21,016 bases of DNA from an uncultured Clostridia bacterium (GTDB taxonomy: Bacteria; Bacillota; Clostridia; Christensenellales; UBA3700): assembly GCA_946623205.1 (NCBI GenBank), contig CAMOQV010000015.1, forward strand, positions 1 to 21,016. The letters are read 5' to 3'. Made by a program: the position numbers and the translations under genes. Position 1 is the first letter of the stretch. Each line of letters begins with the position of its first letter. Shown one piece after another: positions 1 to 6,534 of this stretch. The notes under the pieces were generated by a model. It was not told the DNA's origin and made no database searches. It was given only the letters and a program-made list of their open reading frames with translations.

Positions 1-11
1 CCGGTTCCATT

Positions 12-40
12 AAAAAGAGGAAGTTTCTTCCTCTTTTTTT
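12..40 (+). terminator. Intrinsic terminator of an off-window upstream gene
   Basis: A perfect 12-bp stem (12-23 with 27-38) has a TTT loop and runs into a T tract on the plus strand. The A run at the left foot means it could also stop minus-strand transcription. The gene it serves lies left of the window. It isolates the response regulator promoter that follows. Confidence 0.8.
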
Positions 41-55
41 TACGCTTTTTGTGTG

Positions 56-84
56 TTTACATCTATTTTACAATATGCTAAAAT
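56..84 (+). promoter_or_regulatory. SigA-type promoter of the two-component operon
   Basis: The -35 is TTTACA (56-61, 5/6 match), then a 17-bp spacer and an extended -10 TGCTAAAAT (76-84). Predicted transcription start is near 91, giving a leader of only about 17 nt before the ATG at 108. The same TGCTAAAAT extended -10 appears in the minus-strand promoter at 4791-4819. Confidence 0.7.
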
Positions 85-107
85 TATCTTTGATAAAGGA
101 AGTAATT

Positions 108-812
108 ATGAAATATTCTATTTTTGTAGTTGAAGATGATAACAGCATTAGAGATTTGTACGAAATGGCCTTCGACAACGATGAGTTTATTTGCAAAAGT
201 TTCACTCGTGCAGAAGACATGTTTGAAGAAATCAAAGTTAACAAGCCAAATCTAATCATTTTAGACATTATGTTACCTGGCATTGATGGACTTACAGCTT
301 TAAAACAATTAAAGTCTGATCAAGCAACGAGCAGTATTCCTATTATTATTGCATCTGCAAAAGGTGACGAAGATAGCAAGGTTCGTGGATTAGACATCGG
401 CGCTGACGATTATATTGCTAAGCCATTTGGTATGTTAGAGTTAATCGCTAGAGTTAAAGCTAACCTTAGAAAGGTTTCATATAGAAAGGCTGATTCTTCT
501 ATTTTGAAGGCTGGCGAAATTGTTATTAACGATGCTGAACATATTGTAACAGTAAATGGACAACATGTTGTAATTACTCTAAAAGAGTACAATTTACTAA
601 AACTATTAATTAATAGAATTGATATAGTTATCCCAAGAGAAGTTATTTTAAAAGAAGTTTGGGGATATGATTTCGTAGGTGAGACTAGAACTTTAGATAT
701 GCACATCAAGTCTTTAAGAGCAAAACTTGGCGTATATACATCTACACCATATATTAAAACAGTTAGAGGAGTGGGATACAAATTTTCTCTAAGTGATATA
801 GATGAGAAATAA
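108..812 (+). CDS. OmpR/PhoB-family response regulator
   Basis: DNA-binding response regulator of 234 aa. The receiver domain (about 1-120) has the acidic pocket E9-D10-D11, the phospho-acceptor D53 in LIILDIMLPG, S83 in the switch position and K105 in IAKPF. A winged-helix DNA-binding domain of the OmpR/PhoB type (about 135-230) ends in the recognisable RTLDMHIKSLRAKLG and TVRGVGYKF segments. I chose the ATG at 108 because AAAGGAAG (95-102) sits correctly upstream and because this gives the usual family start; an in-frame extension to 51 would run through the predicted promoter. Its last 11 bases overlap the histidine kinase, its obvious cognate partner. Sequence alone does not fix the stimulus; PhoB/PhoP-like is a family placement only. 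Confidence 0.93.
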   Translation: MKYSIFVVEDDNSIRDLYEMAFDNDEFICKSFTRAEDMFEEIKVNKPNLIILDIMLPGIDGLTALKQLKSDQATSSIPIIIASAKGDEDSKVRGLDIGADDYIAKPFGMLELIARVKANLRKVSYRKADSSILKAGEIVINDAEHIVTVNGQHVVITLKEYNLLKLLINRIDIVIPREVILKEVWGYDFVGETRTLDMHIKSLRAKLGVYTSTPYIKTVRGVGYKFSLSDIDEK

Positions 813-2538
813 AGTTTTAAGACGAGTTGTCATCTACATGGCAATCGCCGTGTTTTTAATAACGGCCGCAGTAGTGGGGTCGTTTATTGTTGTTAGTCTA
901 AATGATACCGAAACTGAAGTTAAAGAATTTTCAGATGTTATCGTAGATCAAGTTACAAGATTTGATAGCTTAAATAAAATGGAAAGTTTTATTGCTCAGA
1001 AAAAAGGTATTACTATAAATATAACGATTTATAATTCAAAAGGCGAAGCAATTGGCGATACATCTTTATATGAATTAAAAGATACAACATTATTTTTTGA
1101 TGATTCAATTAGTTCAATTTTGACAGATGATTTTAATGCGACAAGAGATAAATATGCAATTGTGTATGCAAATGGTGCACAGATGTTTACGCATTATGTA
1201 AAGGTTGCAGTTAACAATAAAGTAGATTCTAATGGATTTGTGATAGTAAGACTTTCAACAAAATCTATCGTAAGCTCAAAGGCATTTGCTATTTTAATGG
1301 CAACATTGGTGGCATTTTGGCTATTAGTTGCAGTTGCAATTGCAGTTGTTATGGTTGTAAATATAAGAGCTTCTATGGAGCCATTAACAAATGTTCAAAA
1401 CATGATGAGTGATATCAGAGAAGGTACATTTAAAAAGGCTCAAGTAAACAAGTATTTAATCCCATCTCAAGCAGACAAAATGGTTGAAGAAATTGCAAAC
1501 CTTGGTTCTGTTATTAATGATACTATGCATAATATGAATGTGCTTTTGGAATCAATTACACAGGGCGTGGTTGGTTTTGATAAAAAGGGCGACATCATTT
1601 TCTCTAACACAAAAGCTTATGAATTCTTTGGTATTGAAGTTTTAAATAATGAGACTCCATCAAAAGAATTCTTAAAAAAATATGCAGACGAATATGCGAT
1701 GTTTAAAAGATCTTTAAAGTCTGCAACACCAACAAGTTTTGACAACGAAGTAAATGGAAGATATTTGCATGTTGAAACAATTTTCCCACCACAAAGCGAA
1801 GATCTAGATATGTATATGCTTATGGTTGCAACAGATGTAACAGAGCAAGTTAAGACGGCAAAGGCAAAGCAAGATTTCTTTGCTAATGCATCACATGAGT
1901 TAAAGACTCCGCTAACTGCTATATCTGGATATTCAGAAATCCTATCTATGGGAAAACCTTCAGAAAAACAATTAGATAAGTGCACGAAAGAAATACAAGA
2001 TAATGCTATAAAGATGAAGTGCTTAATTGATGAGATGCTCCAATTGAGTAAGATGGATTCTCAAGTAAGTGGTATTCAAAAAGAAGAAATTTCTTTAAGA
2101 AATTTATGCGAAGAAACTATTGATGAGTTGCGCATTATCGCGAAAAAGAATAATATAACTATAAAAATTGATGGCGAAAGCATGGTTTACGGTAACTATA
2201 AAGAGCTTATGATGCTTATAAAGAACTTAGTTTCAAATGCCATCAAATATAATAAGCCAAATGGCGAAGTAGTTGTAACTATAGAAGACCAAGAAAATAG
2301 TGTGGTTTTGAAGGTACAAGATAATGGTATCGGCATTTCAAAAGAAAACCACGAAAAGATTTTTGAAAGATTCTATAGAGTAGATGAATCAAGAGGAACA
2401 GCATTTACAGGCGAATCATCAACAGGACTTGGATTGTCTATTGCAAAACAAGTTGTTGAAGATCATAAAGGAACAATTAAAATAGAAAGTGAATTAGGCA
2501 AGGGAACTACATTTATAATAACTTTGCCAAAGAGGTAA
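802..2538 (+). CDS. PhoR-like sensor histidine kinase with HAMP and PAS domains
   Basis: Membrane sensor kinase of 578 aa. In order: TM1 (about 10-32), an extracytoplasmic sensor region (33-158), TM2 (about 160-187), a HAMP linker (MEPLTNV near 192), a PAS domain (about 245-350, LLESITQGVVGFD), the dimerisation/phosphoacceptor helix with H365 in SHELKTPL, and a HATPase_c domain with the N box at N475/N479, the G1 box DNGIGI (507-512), the F box FERFYR and the G2 box GLGL (542-545). All catalytic motifs are intact. The start overlaps the response regulator stop, implying translational coupling. This domain order matches PhoR-type kinases of Bacillota, but the sensor domain gives no ligand that I recognise. 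ManA follows after 3 bp. Confidence 0.93.
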   Translation: MRNKVLRRVVIYMAIAVFLITAAVVGSFIVVSLNDTETEVKEFSDVIVDQVTRFDSLNKMESFIAQKKGITINITIYNSKGEAIGDTSLYELKDTTLFFDDSISSILTDDFNATRDKYAIVYANGAQMFTHYVKVAVNNKVDSNGFVIVRLSTKSIVSSKAFAILMATLVAFWLLVAVAIAVVMVVNIRASMEPLTNVQNMMSDIREGTFKKAQVNKYLIPSQADKMVEEIANLGSVINDTMHNMNVLLESITQGVVGFDKKGDIIFSNTKAYEFFGIEVLNNETPSKEFLKKYADEYAMFKRSLKSATPTSFDNEVNGRYLHVETIFPPQSEDLDMYMLMVATDVTEQVKTAKAKQDFFANASHELKTPLTAISGYSEILSMGKPSEKQLDKCTKEIQDNAIKMKCLIDEMLQLSKMDSQVSGIQKEEISLRNLCEETIDELRIIAKKNNITIKIDGESMVYGNYKELMMLIKNLVSNAIKYNKPNGEVVVTIEDQENSVVLKVQDNGIGISKENHEKIFERFYRVDESRGTAFTGESSTGLGLSIAKQVVEDHKGTIKIESELGKGTTFIITLPKR

Positions 2539-2541
2539 TAT

Positions 2542-3486
2542 ATGTACGCAATGAAATTGATTCCAGCAACAAAAGACTATATTTGGGGCGGAAACACATT
2601 AAGAAGAGTTTGGAATAAGCACACAGACAAAGATATCATAGCTGAAAGCTGGGAATTGTCTTGTCATAAAGAAGGCGAATCTATTGTTGCTAATGGTGAA
2701 TATGTTGGCAAAACTTTATCTAGCGTTCTAGAGATGAAGCCACAAATGAAGGGCAAGAAGGCTCTAGATTTTCAATTTTTCCCAATTCTTATAAAATTAA
2801 TCGACGCCAAGACAAATTTGTCTATACAGGTCCATCCTTCTGATGAATATGCGCTTAAAAACGAAGGGCAATTTGGAAAGAGCGAAATGTGGTATATCGT
2901 TGATGCTGTAGATGGCGGCGGTGTATATTGCGGATTTAAAGAACCATATTCTATAGAAGATGTAGAAAAGGCACTAAGAGAAAATAGAATAATTGAGCTT
3001 TTGAACTTTATAGAAGTTAAGAAGGGAGATTGTATTTATATTCCAGCTGGAACAGTTCATGCTATTTGTGGTGGTTTATTAATTTGTGAAGTTCAACAAA
3101 ACTCTTCATTAACATATAGATTGTATGATTACGATAGAGTAGATAAGTTTGGTAAAAAGAGAGAGCTACACATAGATAAATCTTTAAAAGTTATCGACCC
3201 AACAAAAGTATGCAAAGTAAATGAAGAAGTTAAAGTGATTGATGAAAATAGAAAGCAATTAGCTTCATGCAAGTATTTCACAACAACAGAGATTAAAGTA
3301 GATGGAGAAGTAGAAATCGAAGTTGATGATTCTTCTTTTGCATCAATAACTGTAGTTGAAGGAAATGGTGGAGTTGTTGTAGATGGTAATTTAGAGACTC
3401 TAGATTTAGGAGATACATGTTTTATTCCTGCTGGATGCAATTATACGCTAAAAGGCAGAATGACAATTATAGAAGCAAGAGTATAA
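2542..3486 (+). CDS. manA: Mannose-6-phosphate isomerase, class I
   Basis: Interconverts mannose-6-phosphate and fructose-6-phosphate in the cytoplasm, linking mannose use and GDP-mannose precursors to glycolysis. The protein has 314 aa, the size of Bacillus ManA. The zinc ligands of the cupin fold are visible: Q96 and H98 in IQVHPSDE, E115 in GKSEMWY and H173 in AGTVHAICGG; R193 in TYRLYDYDR is the conserved arginine. The start at ATG 2542 has an AGAGG ribosome site inside the end of the kinase gene, only 3 bp upstream of it, so manA is very likely co-transcribed with the two-component pair. No T-rich terminator follows on this strand; the hairpin after the stop faces the opposite gene. Confidence 0.94.
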   Translation: MYAMKLIPATKDYIWGGNTLRRVWNKHTDKDIIAESWELSCHKEGESIVANGEYVGKTLSSVLEMKPQMKGKKALDFQFFPILIKLIDAKTNLSIQVHPSDEYALKNEGQFGKSEMWYIVDAVDGGGVYCGFKEPYSIEDVEKALRENRIIELLNFIEVKKGDCIYIPAGTVHAICGGLLICEVQQNSSLTYRLYDYDRVDKFGKKRELHIDKSLKVIDPTKVCKVNEEVKVIDENRKQLASCKYFTTTEIKVDGEVEIEVDDSSFASITVVEGNGGVVVDGNLETLDLGDTCFIPAGCNYTLKGRMTIIEARV

Positions 3487-3509
3487 AAAAATGGGTTCCT
3501 AAGAACCCA
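3485..3509 (-). terminator. Intrinsic terminator of the minus-strand repeat protein gene
   Basis: A 7-bp stem TGGGTTC/GAACCCA (3492-3498 with 3503-3509) has a CTAA loop. Read on the minus strand it is followed by seven T (complement of A 3485-3491), which overlap the manA stop codon. On the plus strand the right flank is AAAGATTG, so it is a poor terminator for manA. Confidence 0.8.
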
Positions 3510-3527
3510 AAGATTGATTCAAATAAT

Positions 3528-4757
3528 TTATATGGTTTTATCGTCAATGTAATTTGCGCTAAGACCATATTTTTTTATTAGCGCTGCGGCTTTTTGCGCA
3601 TCAAGAGTTGTTGGGTATGCGCGAGAAGTGCAGAATACTCTTTGACGAGAATCTAATATCTTAAAGAAGAATCCTGTGTTTGTTCTCATAAAAGCAAAAG
3701 ATCCATTTGCCATTATGTCTTTAAACATTACAGCAGTTAATTCGTTTGGCTTTGTTTTCATTGGAGCAGTTTCAAATACAACTTTGCCTTTTTCTGTCTT
3801 TAGGACAAACTTGAATGGTTTTTCTTTATCGTTAGATAATTGTATTTCAAACTTGCCAAGTTCAGGACTTGGTTTTTTAGTATTACCTATCAAGATGGCG
3901 TTAGCCAATCTTTCTTGTTCTTCTTTTTCTAATTCTTCTTTACGCTTTTGAGCTCTTTCTTGTGCTTCTTCTTTCTTGATTGACTCTAATTCTTCCTTTA
4001 GTTTTTGGCTTTCCATTAAAGCAGCAGAAACACCACCTTTCATCATAGTAGATTTCTTTACTATAGTTGTAGGCTTTCTCTTGTTCTTTAGAGTTTCAAA
4101 ATTAATAACTTTACTTGATTGCGTTTCGTTTGAAGTAGCCTCTTTCTTAGCTTTAGCCTTTGCTTCCTCTTCAGCTTTAATGCGAGCTTCTTCCTCGGCT
4201 TTAGCTTGTGCTTCCTCTTCGGTTTTGATGCGGGCTTCTTCCTCAGCTTTAGCCTTTGCCGCTTCTTCAGCTTTGATACGGGCCTCTTCCTCGGCTTTAG
4301 CCTTTGCTTCTTCTTCAGCCTTAATACGCGCTTCTTCCTCAGCTTTTATTTGTTCTTCGTCGATTGTTTCTTCTTTTATATCTTCGACGATTTGTTCTTG
4401 TTCTTCTTGGATTTCTTCAGGAAGTTGTTCTTCTATTTCTTCTTCAATTTGAGGTTCTTCTTTTATATCTTCAACGACTGGTTCTTCAACTATATCCTCA
4501 TTTGTTTCTTCTTGGATAACTTCTTCTTCGTTTTGATGAAGTAGGGCATCTCTTTCTTCTTGAGTTAAATCTTTTTCGTTTAACTCATCCTCTAAAGATG
4601 GCATAAAAGCCTCAATGCTAGGTAGTTTTGCAAATGCAATAAACCTAGGCAAAATTGTAGACGATGTCTTATTCAAAATGTGTAAATGATCTTGAATTTC
4701 TTTTTGAACGCCCTCTAGATAAATAATAGAATCATCCTTTTTGGCTGTTTTACCCAT
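3528..4757 (-). CDS. Repeat-rich acidic protein with C-terminal DUF1508 (YegP)-like domain
   Basis: Function unknown; 409 aa, no signal peptide or membrane segment. Residues 1-60 form a short globular region I do not recognise. Residues 76-136 are extremely rich in Glu. Residues 137-208 hold nine 8-residue units of the form xKAEEEAx, expected to form a charged single helix or coiled coil. A second Lys/Glu helix spans about 250-287. The C-terminal domain (about 301-398) has two half-repeats, FKFVLKTEKGKVVFET and FFFKILDSRQRVFCTS followed by DAQKAAALIKKYG, which resemble the paired beta-beta-beta-alpha units of DUF1508/YegP proteins. That assignment rests on pattern memory, not a profile search. 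The ATG at 4757 has a GGGGGA ribosome site (4761-4766). It is monocistronic, with its own promoter and terminator. Confidence 0.85.
   Translation of the reverse strand: MGKTAKKDDSIIYLEGVQKEIQDHLHILNKTSSTILPRFIAFAKLPSIEAFMPSLEDELNEKDLTQEERDALLHQNEEEVIQEETNEDIVEEPVVEDIKEEPQIEEEIEEQLPEEIQEEQEQIVEDIKEETIDEEQIKAEEEARIKAEEEAKAKAEEEARIKAEEAAKAKAEEEARIKTEEEAQAKAEEEARIKAEEEAKAKAKKEATSNETQSSKVINFETLKNKRKPTTIVKKSTMMKGGVSAALMESQKLKEELESIKKEEAQERAQKRKEELEKEEQERLANAILIGNTKKPSPELGKFEIQLSNDKEKPFKFVLKTEKGKVVFETAPMKTKPNELTAVMFKDIMANGSFAFMRTNTGFFFKILDSRQRVFCTSRAYPTTLDAQKAAALIKKYGLSANYIDDKTI
4134..4349 (-). repeat. In-frame tandem 24-bp repeats encoding KAEEEA units
   Basis: Nine consecutive 24-bp units encode 8-residue segments (IKAEEEAR, IKAEEEAK, AKAEEEAR and similar). 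They mostly alternate in pairs, giving a 48-bp higher-order period. The last unit (AKAKKEAT) is degenerate. Synonymous differences between units show they are not freshly duplicated, but length variation between strains is likely. Confidence 0.85.
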
Positions 4758-4790
4758 AAATCCCCCGTGATTATGAACCTAACATTAGTA

Positions 4791-4819
4791 ATTTTAGCAT
4801 AAAATTAACACTCAGTAAA
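4791..4819 (-). promoter_or_regulatory. Promoter of the minus-strand repeat protein gene
   Basis: On the minus strand: -35 TTTACT (4814-4819), a 17-bp spacer, and extended -10 TGCTAAAAT (4791-4799). The extended -10 is identical to that of the response regulator operon. Predicted start is near 4784, leaving a leader of roughly 27 nt. Confidence 0.6.
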
Positions 4820-4839
4820 TAATGGCAATTTTTCTTTGG

Positions 4840-4868
4840 TTGCTTTATTTATTCAATGTGGGTAAAAT
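4840..4868 (+). promoter_or_regulatory. Candidate promoter of the sua5 operon
   Basis: TTGCTT (4840-4845), a 17-bp spacer and TAAAAT (4863-4868). The -35 is weak (3/6), the -10 good (5/6). The predicted transcription start falls at about 4875, directly at the sua5 ATG, so the message may be leaderless. It is divergent from the promoter at 4791-4819. Confidence 0.4.
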
Positions 4869-4875
4869 TATAACG

Positions 4876-5862
4876 ATGGAAACAAAATTACTTGAAGGAC
4901 AAAAAGCAATAGAATTAGGAGCCGAGTTAATAAAGGCTGGTGAAGTGGTTGTTTTCCCAACAGAAACAGTGTATGGGTTGGGTGCTGACGCTTTTAATGT
5001 CGATGCTGTTAAAAAGATATATTTAGCAAAGGGAAGACCTTCAGATAACCCATTGATAGTTCATATTTATTCGAAAGATCAAATCAAAGATTTAGTATCT
5101 TATATTTCAGATGATGCAAAGCTATTAATAGATACATTCATGCCAGGGCCTATAACGATTATTATGCCAAAAGCTCCATCTATTCCTAAAGAAGTTACTG
5201 GTGGGCTAGATACGGTTGGCATTAGAATGCCATCGCATAAAGTTGCAAACGCATTTTTAAGAGCTTGTAATTGCCCAATTGCAGCGCCATCTGCAAATGT
5301 TTCTACCCATATTAGCCCAACAAATGCAGAAGATGTTTATGAAGATATGCAGGGAAGAGTTCCTTTAATTATTCAAGGTGGGCCATCTGATGTAGGTATT
5401 GAATCTACAATTGTAGATATGACGCAATCTATTCCAACAATTTTAAGACCAGGTGGCATTACTCAAGAGATGATAGCCAACGTTCTAGGCGCATGCGAAT
5501 CTTTCAAAGGGAAGGTAACAATAGCTAAAGCGCCTGGTATGAAATATAAGCATTATGCGCCATCTTGTACAATGGTAATAGCAAATAGCTTTGAATCTAT
5601 GATTCAAGAGTACGATAGAGTGCGCAATGAAGGCATGAATCCAATTATCATTGCAAGAGATGATGTTATAAAGAAATTGACAGGTCAAAGATATATAGAT
5701 GTGGGTCTTGATGCTGATGAAACAATGAGAAATATCTTTGCTTCAATGCATGAAGGACAAAGAATTGCGGATTATATTATTTGTCAAGATTTTGGCCAAG
5801 ATGGTAAAAATGCCTCTGTTATGAATAGAGTTAATAAAGCAGCTGGAGGAGTTAGAGTATGA
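4876..5862 (+). CDS. ywlC: Threonylcarbamoyl-AMP synthase (Sua5/YwlC)
   Basis: Makes L-threonylcarbamoyladenylate from threonine, bicarbonate and ATP, the first step of tRNA t6A37 modification. The 328-aa protein has the YrdC-like catalytic domain (about 10-205) with PTETVYGLG (28-36), KGRPSDNPL (52-60, K52 and R54), PSAN (138-141) and RPGGIT (191-196). A linker with APGMKYKHYAPS leads into the C-terminal Sua5 domain, so this is the long Sua5 form rather than the short TsaC. I chose ATG 4876 because the family start aligns there; the in-frame ATG at 4822 would add a hydrophobic stretch not seen in the family and would overlap the predicted promoter. No ribosome site precedes 4876. Its TGA overlaps the next ATG, as expected for the ywlC-ywlE neighbourhood of Bacillota. 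Confidence 0.92.
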   Translation: METKLLEGQKAIELGAELIKAGEVVVFPTETVYGLGADAFNVDAVKKIYLAKGRPSDNPLIVHIYSKDQIKDLVSYISDDAKLLIDTFMPGPITIIMPKAPSIPKEVTGGLDTVGIRMPSHKVANAFLRACNCPIAAPSANVSTHISPTNAEDVYEDMQGRVPLIIQGGPSDVGIESTIVDMTQSIPTILRPGGITQEMIANVLGACESFKGKVTIAKAPGMKYKHYAPSCTMVIANSFESMIQEYDRVRNEGMNPIIIARDDVIKKLTGQRYIDVGLDADETMRNIFASMHEGQRIADYIICQDFGQDGKNASVMNRVNKAAGGVRV

Positions 5863-6290
5863 AGGTAATATTTGTATGTTCTGGAAATACTTGTAGATCT
5901 CCTATGGCTCAAGCTATTATGATGGATGCATTAAAGAAACACAACGTTGAAAATGTTGAAGTTGACAGTTTTGGCTTGTATTGTGAAAAAGGCGATCCTA
6001 TCTCTAGCGGCGCAAAAAGTGCACTTTTGAGTATGGATATAGAATTTGAAAGTGAATCAAAACCATTAACAAAAGAGGCTGTAGATGATGCAGATTATAT
6101 CATTTGTATGACTTCATCTCACAAAAAGGCGCTTGAAGGGAAAGTTGATTCTAAAAAATTATTTACTATGAACGAACTTGCAAATAAAGGTGAGATAATT
6201 GATCCATATGGCCAAAGTTTAGAAGTTTATTTAAAAACGGCAGATCAAATTAAAGAATCTATTAACGTAATTATTTCAAAATTAGCATAA
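5859..6290 (+). CDS. ywlE: Low-molecular-weight phosphatase, YwlE (protein arginine phosphatase) type
   Basis: LMW protein-tyrosine-phosphatase fold, 143 aa. The P-loop is VCSGNTCRS, with nucleophile C7 and R13; the general acid is D115 in DPYG. In Bacillus YwlE a threonine at position 11 in this loop selects phosphoarginine, whereas tyrosine phosphatases usually carry Ile there. This protein has T11, so protein arginine phosphatase is the better prediction. YwlE opposes the kinase McsB in the McsB-ClpCP degradation system; McsB is not in this window. The start codon overlaps the sua5 stop (ATGA), indicating translational coupling. The order sua5, ywlE, rpiB parallels Bacillus ywlC, ywlE and ywlF. 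Confidence 0.88.
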   Translation: MKVIFVCSGNTCRSPMAQAIMMDALKKHNVENVEVDSFGLYCEKGDPISSGAKSALLSMDIEFESESKPLTKEAVDDADYIICMTSSHKKALEGKVDSKKLFTMNELANKGEIIDPYGQSLEVYLKTADQIKESINVIISKLA

Positions 6291-6309
6291 TTTAGAGAGT
6301 TTGAAGAGA

Positions 6310-6380
6310 AAAATGCGCAAAAAATAGGCCGAAATGCGCAAAAGTGCGCAAAAGTGCGCAAAAATGCGCAAAAACGCGCA
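6310..6380. repeat. Helically phased AAARTGCGCA array
   Basis: Five abutting 10-bp units (6331-6380; GAAATGCGCA, AAAGTGCGCA twice, AAAATGCGCA, AAAACGCGCA) plus an outlying sixth copy (6310-6319) placed 21 bp upstream. Each unit joins an A-tract to the palindromic hexamer TGCGCA (CGCGCA in the last). The 10-bp period puts A-tracts and palindromes on one face of the helix, as in curved DNA or a multi-site operator. In RNA, adjacent copies could pair as 6-bp stems with AAAG or AAAA loops. The array lies in the 3' region of ywlE, upstream of the terminator and of the rpiB promoter. Confidence 0.85.
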
Positions 6381-6430
6381 GCCAACAAAATCTAAAAGAT
6401 AAGCGGCATTAATGAAATGTTAATTGGCAT

Positions 6431-6469
6431 AAGGCGTTGTATCTAGTATTGATACCGCCTTTATTTTTT
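6431..6469 (+). terminator. Intrinsic terminator of the sua5-ywlE unit
   Basis: The stem is AAGGCG (6431-6436) with CGCCTT (6456-6461), extended by GTATC (6439-6443) with GATAC (6451-6455) across a TT bulge, with a 7-nt loop. It is followed by TA and six T. It lies about 140 nt after the ywlE stop, so the TGCGCA array would be in that transcript. The next promoter's -35 begins in the loop and ends in the right arm. Confidence 0.75.
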
Positions 6470-6477
6470 GGTATAAT
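6449..6477 (+). promoter_or_regulatory. Promoter of the rpiB/V-ATPase operon
   Basis: TTGATA (6449-6454, 5/6), a 17-bp spacer and TATAAT (6472-6477, 6/6). Predicted start is near 6484, giving a roughly 50-nt leader before the rpiB ATG. It is the only strong promoter seen ahead of the following 13 closely spaced genes. A second TATAAT (6497-6502) has no good -35. Confidence 0.7.
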
Positions 6478-6534
6478 TCTTTTTGGTACGATTATTTATA
6501 ATTATATAAATATAAGGCACGACAAGAGGTAAAT

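Noticed and set aside
51..107. N-terminal extension of the response regulator to an ATG at 51
   Set aside because: It would pass through the predicted promoter and add 19 residues absent from the family; ATG 108 has a well-placed AAAGGAAG.
3676..4544. Plus-strand ORFs opposite the KAEEEA repeat gene
   Set aside because: They are Ser/Phe/Leu-rich mirror translations of a low-complexity gene, without ribosome sites or family likeness; the minus-strand gene has promoter, ribosome site and terminator.
6310..6380. CRISPR array
   Set aside because: Units are 10 bp and abut one another; there are no 25-40-bp repeats, no spacers of unique sequence and no cas genes nearby.
6334..6402. A 22-codon Lys/Arg-rich ORF inside the TGCGCA array
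   Set aside because: No ribosome-binding sequence precedes it and the codons simply reflect the 10-bp repeat read in frame; the repeat itself explains the pattern.
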